38,785 nt of DNA from Candidatus Methylomirabilota bacterium (GCA_036001065.1 DASYUQ010000149.1:1-38785), one strand, 5' to 3'. Counted from the first letter of the stretch, positions 1 to 9,244 are shown. The notes: generated from the sequence alone by a model not told the origin. Made by a program: numbers and translations.

Positions 1-58
1 TTCGATTTGCTGGCGGCTCGCTCGCCGAGCCCGGCGCTCGAACGGCGACGACGGCTCG
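1..58. repeat. Edge copy of hairpin-rich intergenic repeat
   Basis: The first ~58 bases resemble the right half of the repeat at 24776-24815. Both begin TTCGA, carry a GC-rich stem (GGC..GCC) and then read GGCGCTCGAACGGCG. The left half would lie outside the window. Bases 59-133 hold no recognisable complete gene. A short open frame ends with TAG at 129-131, just before nuoH, but it runs through the repeat, so I do not call it a gene end. Confidence 0.5.
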
Positions 59-133
59 TCATGAAGCGCGGCCGCGGGGCATGGCCCGCCTCCCGGCCCC
101 CGGCCTCACCACGCCGCACGAGGGTCGCTAGCC

Positions 134-1132
134 GTGCCCCCGTATCTTCATCACGCGATCGCTGGGTTCATCGTGCTCAACGTCGTCATCGGGCTCGTGA
201 CGTACGTGACGTTGCTGGAGCGGAAGTTCGCAGCGCGGATGCAGTCGCGCATCGGGCCCTACTATGTGGGGTGGCCGCACGGCTGGCTGCAGCCGATCGC
301 CGACGCGCTCAAGCTGATGATGAAGGAGGACGTGGTCCCGACCGCCACCGACCGCTGGGTCTACAACCTGGCGCCGATCGCGTTCCTGGTCCCCTGCGTG
401 CTGATCTTCGCCACCATCCCGTTCGCGCCGGGGCTCGGCGTGGCCGACCTCAACATCGGCGTGCTGTTCTTCCTGGCGGTGTCGTCGCTGGAGATCGTCG
501 GCCTGTTCATGGGCGGCTGGGGCTCCAACAACAAGTACGCGCTCCTCTCCGCGATGCGGGCGGTGAACCAGATCATCTCCTACGACCTGCCGTTCATCTT
601 CGCGGCGCTGGTGCCGGCGCTGCTGGCCGGCTCGCTGCAGATGTCGGCCATCGTCGACGCCCAGCGCGGGCTCTTCGGCTGGTACGTCTGCTACCCGGGG
701 CTGGGCCAGCTCGCCTTCGTCGCGTTCCTCGTCGCCACGCTGGCCGCCGAGAACCGGGTGCCGTTCGACATCCTCGAGGCGGAGTCGGAGCTGGTGGCCG
801 GCTTCCGCGTCGAGTACAGCGGCATGAAGTTCTCGCTGATCATGTTCGCCGAGTACGCGCACATGATCGGAACGTCATTCCTGGGCGCGCTGCTGTTCCT
901 GGGCGGCTGGCTGGGGCCTGGCGCCGACCAATGGCCGCTGGTCGGCTCGCTGTGGTTCTTGCTCAAGGCAATGTTCATTTTCCTCGTGGTCACCTGGGTG
1001 CGGTGGTCGTTCGTGCGCATCCGGGTGGACCAGATCCTGGCCATCTCCTGGAAGCTGCTGCTGCCGGTCACGGTCCTGTTGCTGATGGCCACCGCGCTCT
1101 GGGTGGTCCTGCAAGGTCCGCGTGTCGTCTGA
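134..1132 (+). CDS. nuoH: NADH-quinone oxidoreductase subunit H
   Basis: This is the 332-residue membrane subunit of respiratory complex I that joins the peripheral arm to the proton-pumping arm and helps form the quinone chamber. The protein is hydrophobic with about eight membrane segments. It carries the conserved N-terminal run LLERKFAARMQSRIGP and the loop AENRVPFDILEAESELVAGF, rich in acidic residues, that marks NuoH. The start is GTG at 134. The gene opens the visible part of a nuoHIJKLMN operon, and its stop overlaps the nuoI start by 11 bases. Length matches the family. Confidence 0.95.
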   Translation: MPPYLHHAIAGFIVLNVVIGLVTYVTLLERKFAARMQSRIGPYYVGWPHGWLQPIADALKLMMKEDVVPTATDRWVYNLAPIAFLVPCVLIFATIPFAPGLGVADLNIGVLFFLAVSSLEIVGLFMGGWGSNNKYALLSAMRAVNQIISYDLPFIFAALVPALLAGSLQMSAIVDAQRGLFGWYVCYPGLGQLAFVAFLVATLAAENRVPFDILEAESELVAGFRVEYSGMKFSLIMFAEYAHMIGTSFLGALLFLGGWLGPGADQWPLVGSLWFLLKAMFIFLVVTWVRWSFVRIRVDQILAISWKLLLPVTVLLLMATALWVVLQGPRVV

Positions 1133-1682
1133 CGGCTCGTTCTGGGGCGAGACCGCCCAGCTCGTGCGCGCCGTCGGCCGGGCGCTGGGCGTGACGTTCC
1201 GCAACTTCCTGCGCCCGCCGGTCACCGTGCAGTACCCGACCGTCAAGCGCGCCTATCCCGACCGCTTCCGCGGCATCCTGGCCCTCGTCTACGAGAAGGA
1301 CACGAGCGAGGAGGCCTGCATCGGCTGCCGGCTCTGCGAGTTCATCTGTCCGCCCCAGGTGATCAAGGTCGAGATGCTGAAGGCCGCGAAGCGGAACTAC
1401 GCCAAGACCTTCACGCTCGAGCTGTACGCGTGCGAGTTCTGCGAGCTGTGCGTGCAGGTGTGCCCGACCGACGCCATCATCATGTTGAAGACCTTCGACC
1501 TCGCCACCACGGACCGCCGCGAGCTGCTGCTGGACAAGGACCGGCTCCACGCGCTCGGCCTCCAGTTCGAGCCGTCGTGGGCCACGGGCAACCGGCTGCG
1601 GGACATGCAGGCGCCGCCCAAGGCGCCCCGGGGCGAGCCGAAGACGGAAGGGAAGGCGGACGCCAAGGAGCCCGCCGAGTGA
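1122..1682 (+). CDS. nuoI: NADH-quinone oxidoreductase subunit I (2x[4Fe-4S] ferredoxin)
   Basis: The 186-residue peripheral-arm subunit carries the two [4Fe-4S] clusters (N6a and N6b) that pass electrons towards the quinone site. Both binding motifs are visible: CIGCRLCEFICP and CEFCELCVQVCP, each of the C-x2-C-x2-C-x3-C-P type. An N-terminal amphipathic stretch precedes them. The C-terminal ~25 residues (KAPRGEPKTEGKADAKEPAE) are charged and low in complexity, and longer than in the minimal family. The start is GTG at 1122, inside the end of nuoH, which indicates translational coupling. Confidence 0.95.
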   Translation: MSSDGSFWGETAQLVRAVGRALGVTFRNFLRPPVTVQYPTVKRAYPDRFRGILALVYEKDTSEEACIGCRLCEFICPPQVIKVEMLKAAKRNYAKTFTLELYACEFCELCVQVCPTDAIIMLKTFDLATTDRRELLLDKDRLHALGLQFEPSWATGNRLRDMQAPPKAPRGEPKTEGKADAKEPAE

Positions 1683-2170
1683 CCGCCGAGGCGATAGGCT
1701 TCGGGCTGGTAGCGGCCGTGCTACTGGCCTCGAGTCTCGCCGTCGTGCTCACGCCCAACCTCTTCCACGCCGTGCTGTTCCTGGCCGCCGCCCTCGTCTC
1801 CACCGGGGTCGTCTTTCTGCTCCTCGACGCCGCGTTTCTCTTCGCCGTTCAGCTCCTCCTCTATGCGGGCGGGGTGATCACGATCATGGTCTTCGCGATC
1901 ATGCTCACCGAGCGGCTGGTCGGGGAGCGCCTGGTGCAGACGAGCCGCTGGGTCGTCAACGGCGCCATCATGGCCGCCGCCGTCTTCGTCGGCATCGTCG
2001 GCTTCGTCGTCCGGTCGGGCCGCCCCGCCCGCCCCCCGGCTGCCGCGGACCGCACGGCCGACCTCGCCCGCGCCCTCGTCGGCCCGTTCGCGGCGCCCTT
2101 TGAACTGCTCGGCGTGCTCCTGGTCGCCGCGCTGCTGGGCGCCATCTACTTCGCCCGGACCGAGGACTGA
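1679..2170 (+). CDS. nuoJ: NADH-quinone oxidoreductase subunit J
   Basis: This is a 163-residue membrane subunit of complex I with five predicted helices. The third contains the diagnostic QLLLYAGGVITIMVFAIML segment. The GTG start at 1679 overlaps the nuoI stop as GTGA, so the two are probably translationally coupled. The open frame extends further upstream inside nuoI in another frame, but homology and context favour the GTG. A proline/alanine-rich loop near residues 110-125 is the only unusual part. Confidence 0.92.
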   Translation: MTAEAIGFGLVAAVLLASSLAVVLTPNLFHAVLFLAAALVSTGVVFLLLDAAFLFAVQLLLYAGGVITIMVFAIMLTERLVGERLVQTSRWVVNGAIMAAAVFVGIVGFVVRSGRPARPPAAADRTADLARALVGPFAAPFELLGVLLVAALLGAIYFARTED

Positions 2171-2175
2171 GGGCC

Positions 2176-2478
2176 GTGCCCGGCCTGCACGCCTACCTCA
2201 TCCTGGCCGCGCTCGTCTTCGCCATCGGGCTCTTCGGCGTGCTGACACGGCGCAACGCCATCGGCATCCTGCTGGGGATCGAGCTGATGCTGAACGCGGT
2301 GAACATCAACCTGGTGGCATTCGCCCGCTTCAACGCGGACCTGGTGGGACTGGTCTTCACGCTCTTCACGATCTCGATCACGGTGACCGAGGTCGGCGTG
2401 GGGCTCGCCATCATCATCGCGATCTTCCGCGCTCGGAAGACGATCGAAGCCGACCACTTGAACCTCCTGCGGGGCTAG
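2176..2478 (+). CDS. nuoK: NADH-quinone oxidoreductase subunit K
   Basis: This 100-residue subunit has three membrane helices, the normal family length. It shows the conserved GVLTRRNAIGILLGIELMLNAVNINLVAF segment with the buried glutamate of the proton path (IELML), and a second glutamate in ISITVTEVGVGLAI. The start is GTG at 2176, five bases after the nuoJ stop. It sits in the invariant J-K-L order. Confidence 0.95.
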   Translation: MPGLHAYLILAALVFAIGLFGVLTRRNAIGILLGIELMLNAVNINLVAFARFNADLVGLVFTLFTISITVTEVGVGLAIIIAIFRARKTIEADHLNLLRG

Positions 2479-2482
2479 CCCA

Positions 2483-4309
2483 GTGAGCGCGACCGATCAC
2501 GCCCTGCACGTCCTGCTGCTTCCGTTCGCCGCCTTCGCGATCCTCGCCGTCGTCCCCTGGCTCCGGCGGAAGGGCCGGGCGGCCGGCTGGCTATCCATCA
2601 TCGCGGTGGCGGGCGCTCTCTACCGCGCGCTCACGGTCTGGGCCGGCGGCGGGCGGGGCGAGGCGACGTGGGCGTGGATCTCCGCCGACGGCGGACCGAT
2701 CGCGACGGTCGGCGTCCTGGTGGACGAGCTGAGCGCGGCCATGCTCGTCCTGGTGACGCTGGTCTCGCTGCTGGTGCAGATCTACTCGCTCTCGTACCTC
2801 GACCAGGAGACGCCGCCGGCGCTGGGGCGCTACTACACCTACCAATCGCTCTTCGCCTTCTCGATGCTGGGCCTCGTGCTCTCGCCGTCATTCCTCCAGA
2901 TGTTCATCTTCTGGGAACTGGTCGGGCTCTGCTCCTATCTGCTCATCGGCTACTGGTACGACCGGCCGTCGGCAGCGCGCGCCGCCGTGAAGGCCTTCTG
3001 GATCACCAAGCTGGGCGACGTCGGTTTCATCGTCGGTATCGTCATGCTGTGGGCGTCGACGGGGACTTTCGAGTTCGGCGCGCTCTTCCGGATGGCGGCG
3101 GAGCGCACGCTGCCGCTGGCCGGCCTCGGGCTGATCATGGTCCTGATCTACCTGGGCGCGGTGGGGAAGTCGGCGCAGTTCCCGCTCCACGTCTGGCTGC
3201 CCGACGCTATGGAAGGCCCCACGCCCGTGTCGGCCCTCATCCACGCCGCCACGATGGTGACTGCCGGCGTCTTCATGGTGACCCGCGCGATGCCGTTGTT
3301 CCGGCTGGTGCCCGACGTTCTGGCCCTCATCGGCTGGGTCGGCGCGTTCACGGCGCTGCTGGCCGCCACCATGGCCTGCGTGGAGGGTGACATCAAGCGC
3401 GTGCTCGCCTACTCCACGGTCTCCCAGCTGGGCTACATGATGGCCGCCGCCGGCGCGGGAGCCGCCGACGCCGGCTTCTTCCACCTGCTCACCCACGGGG
3501 TCTTCAAGGCGCTGCTCTTCCTCGCCGCCGGGGCCGTCATCCACGCCGTCGGCACCGGCGACATCTTCCGCATGGGCGGGCTCTTCCGTGCGCTCCCACA
3601 GGCGGGCGTGGTCTTCATCGTGGGCACGCTGGCGTTGGCGGGCGTGTGGCCCTTGGCCGGCTTCTTCTCGAAGGAGGCGGTCCTCGGCGGCGTATGGGAG
3701 GGGCGGATGACCGGCCCCTTCCTCATGCTGGCGCTGACGGCCTTCCTCACCGCGTTCTACATGTTCCGCGTCATCTTCATCGCGTTCTTCGGCCGCGCGC
3801 ACGCCGAGGCTCACGCCCACGACGCGCCGCTCCTGATGGCGGTGCCGCTGTGGGTGCTGGCCGTGCTGACGGTGGTGATCGGGTTGCGCTTCGTCGTGGC
3901 CGGGGCGGGGGAGCACCACGGGCCCGGGTGGCTGGCGCCACTCTCGCTCGGGCTGGCGCTCGCCGGCTTCCTGCTGGCCGCGGCGCTGTATCAGCGGCGG
4001 CTTGTCGAGCCGGCGCGCCTGGCCGCGGTCTTCCCCCTGAACGTGCTCGACGTCATGGCCCGGCACCGCTACGGCGTCGACGCCCTCTACGCGTTACTCT
4101 ATCGCGCATTCATCCTGGGCTTCTCGCGCCTGGTGGGGTGGATCGACCGCTACCTCGTGGACGGGCTCGTCAACTTCGGGAGCGCCGGGACCCTGCGCGC
4201 CGGCGACCTCCTCCGGCGCATCCAGAGCGGGCGGGCCCAGGACTACGTGTACGGCGTCGCCTTCGGAGTGCTGGTGCTCTTCGTCGTGGCCCAGTGGGTG
4301 CGGCGATGA
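2483..4309 (+). CDS. nuoL: NADH-quinone oxidoreductase subunit L (antiporter-like)
   Basis: The 608-residue distal antiporter-like proton-pumping subunit is close to the usual length of about 610. Conserved features include FIFWELVGLCSYLLIGYW with the functional glutamate, KAFWITKLGDVGF with the lysine partner, HVWLPDAMEGPTPVSALIHAATMV, and the discontinuous-helix region with FFSKEAVL. The C-terminal part should form the long lateral helix and final membrane anchor. The start is GTG at 2483, four bases after the nuoK stop, and the end overlaps nuoM as ATGA. Confidence 0.95.
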   Translation: MSATDHALHVLLLPFAAFAILAVVPWLRRKGRAAGWLSIIAVAGALYRALTVWAGGGRGEATWAWISADGGPIATVGVLVDELSAAMLVLVTLVSLLVQIYSLSYLDQETPPALGRYYTYQSLFAFSMLGLVLSPSFLQMFIFWELVGLCSYLLIGYWYDRPSAARAAVKAFWITKLGDVGFIVGIVMLWASTGTFEFGALFRMAAERTLPLAGLGLIMVLIYLGAVGKSAQFPLHVWLPDAMEGPTPVSALIHAATMVTAGVFMVTRAMPLFRLVPDVLALIGWVGAFTALLAATMACVEGDIKRVLAYSTVSQLGYMMAAAGAGAADAGFFHLLTHGVFKALLFLAAGAVIHAVGTGDIFRMGGLFRALPQAGVVFIVGTLALAGVWPLAGFFSKEAVLGGVWEGRMTGPFLMLALTAFLTAFYMFRVIFIAFFGRAHAEAHAHDAPLLMAVPLWVLAVLTVVIGLRFVVAGAGEHHGPGWLAPLSLGLALAGFLLAAALYQRRLVEPARLAAVFPLNVLDVMARHRYGVDALYALLYRAFILGFSRLVGWIDRYLVDGLVNFGSAGTLRAGDLLRRIQSGRAQDYVYGVAFGVLVLFVVAQWVRR

Positions 4310-5835
4310 CCACCATCCCGCTCCTCTCCCTGATCACCTGGACGCCCTTCGTCGGCGCGCTCCTCATCATGTTCACGGCCCGCCACCGTCCGCTGGCCGT
4401 CCGCCTCATCGCGGCCGCGACCACCGGGATCTCGACCGTGCTCTCGCTCTGGATCTACGTCGCCTACGACCGGGAAGGCGCGGGCTTCCAGTTCTACGAG
4501 AAGCTCCCCCTCGTCCCGGCGCTCGGCATCTCCTACGAGCTGGGCGCCGACGGCATCAGCCTGGTCCTCGTGCTGCTCACGTCGATCATCATCTTCAGCG
4601 GCGTTTTCGCGTCGTGGACGGTCGCCGTGCGCAGTCAGGAGTTCTACGCGCTGCTCCTGACGCTGGTCACGGGGGTATTCGGCGTCTTCGTGGCTCTGGA
4701 TCTCTTCGTCTTCTTCCTCTTCTACGAGCTGGCCGTGCTTCCGATGTACCTGCTCATCGGGATCTGGGGCTCCACCGGGGAGATCCGGCCGCGCGGCATC
4801 TTCGCCTGGGCTTACCGGGAGACGGGCGTGGGGACCAAAGAGTACGCGGCGATGAAGCTGACGCTCTACCTGCTCTTCGGCTCCGCGTTCATCCTGGTCG
4901 GCATCTTCGCGCTCTACGTGGTCTCGGGAACCTCCTCGTTCTCGTTCCTCGACCTGGAGGCGGCCACCTTCGATCGCGGGCTCCAGCGCTGGGTCTTCCT
5001 GGCCTTCTACATCGGCTTCGGCATCCTGGCCGGCATCTGGCCGCTGCACACCTGGTCACCCGACGGCCACGCCTCGGCGCCCACCGCCGTGTCGATGCTG
5101 CACGCGGGCGTGTTGATGAAGCTGGGCGCCTACGGCGTGGTGCGCCTCGGGATGGGGCTGCTGCCCGACGGCGCCCGGGACCTCGTGTGGCTGGTGGGCA
5201 CCATCGCCTGCATCAACATCGTCTACGGGGCACTGTCGGCGATGGCGCAGACCGACCTCAAGTACGTCATCGCCTACTCCTCGGTCTCGCACATGGGCAT
5301 CGTCATGCTGGGCGCAGCGACGCTCACCGAGGCCGGGTTGAACGGCTCCGTCTTCCAGATGTTCGCCCACGGCATCATGACGGGCCTCTTTTTCGCGCTG
5401 GTGGGCCTCGTCTACGAGAAGGCGCACTCCCGTGAGATCGGGAAGATGGGCGGCTTCGGGCGGGCGATGCCCGGCATCGCCACCGCCTTCACCGTGGCCG
5501 GCCTCTCCTCGCTCGGCCTGCCCGCGACCGCGGGCTTCGTCGCCGAGCTGCTCACCTTCCTGGGGAGCTGGCGCTCGGCCCATCCCTGGTGGCTCCTGCC
5601 CGCCGTGGCCGGCACGTTCCTCACGGCGGTGTACGTCCTGCGCGTGGCCAAACAGATCTTCTGGGGTCCGCTCTCGCCGCACTTCCACCACCTGGAGGAT
5701 GCCCGGGGCCCGGAGTGGGTGGCGCTGGTCGTCCTGGTGGCGGTGCTCGTCGTCTTCGGGATGGTGCCCGCCCTCGCCATCGTGCCGATCGACACGGCCA
5801 CCGTCGGGCTGCTCGCCCGGATCCTGACGCCGTGA
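4306..5835 (+). CDS. nuoM: NADH-quinone oxidoreductase subunit M (antiporter-like)
   Basis: This is the 509-residue middle antiporter-like subunit. It has many membrane helices, the conserved FVFFLFYELAVLPMYLLIGIWG segment with its glutamate, KLTLYLLFGSAFILVGI, and HTWSPDGHASAPTAVSMLHAGVLMKLGAYG. The family more often has LP in place of SP in the HTW-PD motif, a small variation. The ATG at 4306 overlaps the nuoL stop as ATGA and gives the standard length. Upstream in-frame sequence is only nuoL read in another frame. Confidence 0.95.
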   Translation: MTTIPLLSLITWTPFVGALLIMFTARHRPLAVRLIAAATTGISTVLSLWIYVAYDREGAGFQFYEKLPLVPALGISYELGADGISLVLVLLTSIIIFSGVFASWTVAVRSQEFYALLLTLVTGVFGVFVALDLFVFFLFYELAVLPMYLLIGIWGSTGEIRPRGIFAWAYRETGVGTKEYAAMKLTLYLLFGSAFILVGIFALYVVSGTSSFSFLDLEAATFDRGLQRWVFLAFYIGFGILAGIWPLHTWSPDGHASAPTAVSMLHAGVLMKLGAYGVVRLGMGLLPDGARDLVWLVGTIACINIVYGALSAMAQTDLKYVIAYSSVSHMGIVMLGAATLTEAGLNGSVFQMFAHGIMTGLFFALVGLVYEKAHSREIGKMGGFGRAMPGIATAFTVAGLSSLGLPATAGFVAELLTFLGSWRSAHPWWLLPAVAGTFLTAVYVLRVAKQIFWGPLSPHFHHLEDARGPEWVALVVLVAVLVVFGMVPALAIVPIDTATVGLLARILTP

Positions 5836-7241
5836 CCGCCTTCGTGCTCGAGCTCGGGCTCGGCCTCCTGCTCCTGGTCGTCTTCTTCGCCAACCTGTGC
5901 GCGCGCGGGCAGGATCGTCGCTGGGTCGGCGGGGTCGCCGCCGCCGGCGTGCTGGTCCTGACCGGCGTGTCGCTGATGGTTTCCCCGGCGCCGCCTGCGC
6001 TCGGCGGCATGTTCGTGCAGGACGGGCTCGCCCTCTTCGCCAAGCGCCTCTTCCTGACCGCCACCTTCATCGGGCTCCTGGGCGGGCTCGCGCTGCCGGG
6101 CGCGGTCTTCGCGCGGCGCGCCGCCGAGTATCACCTGCTGGTGCTCGGCTCGCTCCTGGGGATGCTGGTGCTGGCCTCGGCGCGGGATCTCATTCTGCTC
6201 TTCGTGGCCTTCGAGCTGATGTCGATCCCGCTCTACGTGCTCTCCGGCTTCGCCAAGCGCGAGGACGTGGCGGTGGAAGCGGCGCTCAAGTTCTTCCTGG
6301 TCGGCAGCGTCTCGTCGGCGGTGATGGCGTACGGGCTGTCGTTCGTGTACGGCGCCGCCAAGACGACGAGCCTCGCTGTGGTGGCGCGCGCGCTGCCGGG
6401 GGGCGACCCGCTCCTCGTCCTGGGCCTGCTCCTGGCCTTCACCGGCTTCGGGTTCAAGATCGCCGCCTTCCCGTTCCACATGTGGGTGCCGGACACCTAC
6501 GAGGCGGCGCCCACGCCCTTCGTGGCGTGGCTCAGCGTGGCGCCGAAGGCCGCCGGATTCGTCGCCCTCTTCCGCGTGTACTTCGAGGGGGTCGGCCCCG
6601 CAGTGGCGTTCTGGGTGCCGATCGCGGCGACGCTGGCCACCCTCACCATCGTGGCGGGCAACCTCATGGCGCTGCCCCAGCAGAACGCCAAGCGCTTGCT
6701 GGCCTACTCAGGCATCGCCCACATCGGCTACATGCTGGTCGGCTTCGCCGCGGCCTCGGCGTCGGGCACGGCCATGGTCCTCTTCTATCTGGTCGCTTAC
6801 GTCTTCGGGAACATGGGGGCGTTCCTCGTCGTGGACGCCGTGGCGCGCTCGGAAGGCTCCGAGCACCTGACGGCGTTCCGCGGCCTGGCCCAGCGCTCGC
6901 CCCTCCTGGCGCTGGCGATGCTGCTCTTCCTGCTCTCGCTGGGCGGCATTCCCTTCGTGGCGGGCTTCTGGGCCAAGCTCTACGTGTTCTGGGCCGCGGC
7001 GGCGGCCGGTCTCTACTGGCTCGTGCTCCTGGGCGCGATCCTCACGGTCGTCGCGCTCTTCTACTACCTCGTGGTCGTCAAGCGCATGTACATCGAGCCG
7101 CCGGCGGTCACGGGGCGGGTGCGTCTCGAGCGGACGCTCGCGCTGGCCGTTCTCCTGTGCGCGCTGGGGGTGGTGATTCTCGGCGTGTACCCCAACCCGG
7201 TGGTCATGGCCGCCCTGCGGGTGGCCGCGCCTCTCTTTTAG
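5832..7241 (+). CDS. nuoN: NADH-quinone oxidoreductase subunit N (antiporter-like)
   Basis: The 469-residue third antiporter-like subunit closes the complex I operon. It shows LLFVAFELMSIPLYVLSGF with the conserved glutamate, EAALKFFLVGSVSSAVMAYG, and AAFPFHMWVPDTYEAAPTPFVAWLSVAPKAAGF, all typical of NuoN. The start is GTG at 5832, overlapping the nuoM stop as GTGA. The gene is followed directly by tandem hairpin repeats that may act as the end of the transcription unit. Confidence 0.95.
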   Translation: MTAFVLELGLGLLLLVVFFANLCARGQDRRWVGGVAAAGVLVLTGVSLMVSPAPPALGGMFVQDGLALFAKRLFLTATFIGLLGGLALPGAVFARRAAEYHLLVLGSLLGMLVLASARDLILLFVAFELMSIPLYVLSGFAKREDVAVEAALKFFLVGSVSSAVMAYGLSFVYGAAKTTSLAVVARALPGGDPLLVLGLLLAFTGFGFKIAAFPFHMWVPDTYEAAPTPFVAWLSVAPKAAGFVALFRVYFEGVGPAVAFWVPIAATLATLTIVAGNLMALPQQNAKRLLAYSGIAHIGYMLVGFAAASASGTAMVLFYLVAYVFGNMGAFLVVDAVARSEGSEHLTAFRGLAQRSPLLALAMLLFLLSLGGIPFVAGFWAKLYVFWAAAAAGLYWLVLLGAILTVVALFYYLVVVKRMYIEPPAVTGRVRLERTLALAVLLCALGVVILGVYPNPVVMAALRVAAPLF

Positions 7242-7242
7242 A

Positions 7243-7460
7243 TCGAAGAGGGCCTCGACGGCCCCCTCCGAGCCCCTGCGAGGAATCGGTGGCGCGGGCA
7301 GAGCCGGCGCTCGAAACTCGGAGGGGGGCTCCGCCCCCCTTCCGAGACCTCCCCCATCCGGTTGCGCGGGCGGAGCCCGCGCTCGATCATCCAAAGGGGC
7401 CTCGACGGCCCCCTCCGGGCCCCTCCGAGGAATCGGTGGCGCGGGCAGAGCCGGCGCTCA
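7243..7460. repeat. Three tandem copies of hairpin-rich intergenic repeat
   Basis: The 234-bp gap between nuoN and the hydrolase gene is almost wholly repeat. Copies span about 7243-7314, 7317-7390 and 7391-7460. Each has a GC hairpin in its first half (GGGCC-TCGAC-GGCCC at 7250-7264; GGGGGGC-TCC-GCCCCCC within 7322-7338; GGGGCC-TCGAC-GGCCCC near 7396). Each then has a core of the form GCGCGGGCRGAGCCSGCGCTC. Copies 1 and 3 are nearly identical, including GAGGAATCGGTGGCGCGGGC. There is no T-run after the hairpins, so intrinsic termination is possible but not shown. Confidence 0.85.
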
Positions 7461-7475
7461 ACCAGGAGACGCTCA

Positions 7476-8150
7476 ATGGAGATCGCAACGGAGTCGGTGG
7501 CGCTCGCCACCGCCGACGGGCGGATACCGTGTCACCTGGCGCGGCCGGCGGCGGGCGGCCAGTACCCGGCCGTCATCGTCGTCATGGAAGCCTTCGGCCT
7601 CAACGGTCACATCAAGGCGGTGGCCGAACGCATCGCACGCGAGGGCTACGTGACGCTCGCCCCCGACCTCTACGCTCGCTTCGGCAGCCCGGTCGTCTCG
7701 TACGAGGACGCCCCGAAGGCGATCGAGTACATGAAGAAGCTCGACGACGCCAAGGTAATGGCCGAGGTCGGCGCGTGCGTCGAGCATCTCAAAGGCCGGC
7801 CGGAGGTCCGCGCGGCCCTGATCGGCATCACCGGCTTCTGCATGGGCGGCGCGGTGGCATTCAAGAGTGCCGCGCATCACACCGCCGACCTCAAGGCCGT
7901 CGTGGCCTTCTACGGTGGCGCCAGCCTCGCCGGCGACAGCGCCCTGCTCGCTCGCATCACGGCCCCGGTACTGGCGCTCTGGGGAGAGAAGGACCAGCTG
8001 ATCCCGCTCGATCTGATCAAGCGCATCGAGGAGACGATGCGCCGGCTTGGGAAGACCTACGAGTCGAAGGTGTACGCCGGCGCCGGCCACGGCTCCTTCT
8101 GCGACGAGCGCGGCTCCTATAACCCCAGGGCCCCAGGGGGCTTTGCCTAA
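7476..8150 (+). pseudogene. Dienelactone hydrolase family protein, 3' end displaced by insertion element
   Basis: This alpha/beta-hydrolase of the dienelactone hydrolase family hydrolyses lactone or ester bonds in the cytoplasm. The ATG at 7476 has AGGAG about 8 bases upstream. The family triad is present: Cys122 in GFCMGG, Asp173 in WGEKDQ and His205 in GAGHGSFCDE. After SYNPRA the frame enters the insertion element and stops within 5 codons (PGGFA, TAA at 8148). The missing end, starting AALEAWLQLTGW, lies at 10968-11021. Joining 7476-8132 to 10968-11021 restores a 236-residue protein of normal family length. The truncated product keeps all catalytic residues but lacks the C-terminal helix, so it may be unstable. 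Confidence 0.88.
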
Positions 8151-8153
8151 CAA
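8139..8153 (+). repeat. Left terminal inverted repeat of insertion element
   Basis: GGCTTTGCCTAACAA here matches the reverse complement of 10942-10956 (GGCTTTGCCCAATAA) at 13 of 15 positions. Bases 8154-8397, between this repeat and the first passenger gene, show no other gene that I can support. Confidence 0.8.
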
Positions 8154-8397
8154 GGGCGTGTGGCGGGCGGGCTGCCCAAGAAGTCCGTCTCGTTCGCCAT
8201 GGCTGCCTAAAAACCCGGAGGAGACACGATCCCGCCATCGACGTGACGCAACGAGTCGAGCCGGCCGGGCACGCCCCGTAGGGGCCGCCAGCCCCCCGCC
8301 ACCTAGATTTTAGGTTTGAGTTTCCGCGAAAGGGTGTATGCTGCTCCTCGGCAGACGTCGAGCGCCGCCTCAGATAGCGGCGAGAATGGGGTGCAGC

Positions 8398-9216
8398 ATG
8401 GCAGAGCTTGCGGCCGTCCCGTCTCCTTCCACACCCGACGACGGTAGCGCGAAGACCAAGAAGCAGCGTCCGACGAAGATACTCCCCACCGAGCGCATCA
8501 CCCACTCGAAGCAACTTGACCTTCTCCGCGCCTACGCCGCCGTCTATGCGACGACGCCGAAGCCCGTCACCAACAACGACGTGTCCGAGATTGTGAATCT
8601 GACTGCCTCGACCGTGTCGCTGGCGAATGCGTTCTTCGCTGACACGGGACTGATGACGCGTGCCGAAGGCGGTTATGTGCCCTCGGCCGACGTGGTGAAC
8701 TACCAGCGCGCTTACCAGTGGAACAAGGAGACCGCGAGCCACAAGCTTGCCCCGATGATCTCTGAAACGTGGTTCGCCAAAGCTCTCACGCCGAGGCTTA
8801 GCTTCCAAGCGATGGAGGAAAACGAGGCCATTGCCACGCTGGCCGAAGTGTCGGCCGCTGGCCGGGAGTACCGCCCACAACTGAAAATCTGCGTGGACTA
8901 CATGGTGTCCGCAGGACTCGTCCAAAGAGACGGCACTATGCTCAACATCGTCCGGGCCGGCGCGCCGACATCCGCCGCGCCGAACGGAGGTCCCATGACG
9001 CAGACGGAGGTCAAGGACCCCCCGCTGTCGAAGACCGCCGCTATCGCCACGACCTTTTCCACTCCGGTTGAAGGCATCGTGCAATTCAATGTGAGCGTGA
9101 GGGTCAACATGCAAGAGTTCGCCGGCTGGCAGCCTGACCGCATCGCGGCGTTTTTCAGCGGTCTGGCCCAAGTGCTGGCTGCGAAGGGCGCAATCGAAAA
9201 GGAGGCTAGTTCCTAG
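8398..9216 (+). CDS. Uncharacterised winged-helix-like protein carried by the insertion element
   Basis: I do not recognise a named family. The protein is 272 residues from ATG 8398; in-frame ATGs at 8386 and 8338 would give 276 or 292. A lysine-rich N-terminus (KTKKQRPTKILPTERITHSKQ) is followed by a helical region. That region contains NNDVSEIVNLTASTVSLANAFFADTGLMTRAEGGYVPS, which reads like a helix-turn-helix plus wing, with a second similar segment around LKICVDYMVSAGLVQRDGTML. The C-terminal part (FNVSVRVNMQEFAGWQPDRIAAFFSGLAQVL) resembles the end of some DUF5343-like proteins; this is only my impression. A regulatory or DNA-binding passenger role is inferred. Start choice is uncertain because ribosome-binding signals are weak. 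Confidence 0.7.
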   Translation: MAELAAVPSPSTPDDGSAKTKKQRPTKILPTERITHSKQLDLLRAYAAVYATTPKPVTNNDVSEIVNLTASTVSLANAFFADTGLMTRAEGGYVPSADVVNYQRAYQWNKETASHKLAPMISETWFAKALTPRLSFQAMEENEAIATLAEVSAAGREYRPQLKICVDYMVSAGLVQRDGTMLNIVRAGAPTSAAPNGGPMTQTEVKDPPLSKTAAIATTFSTPVEGIVQFNVSVRVNMQEFAGWQPDRIAAFFSGLAQVLAAKGAIEKEASS

Positions 9217-9244
9217 ACCGACTGAAGCGAGCGCTAAAAGCGGA

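Noticed and set aside
3-131. Open frame ending in TAG just before nuoH, possibly the end of nuoG
   Set aside because: It runs through a copy of the intergenic repeat and has no recognisable complex I sequence.
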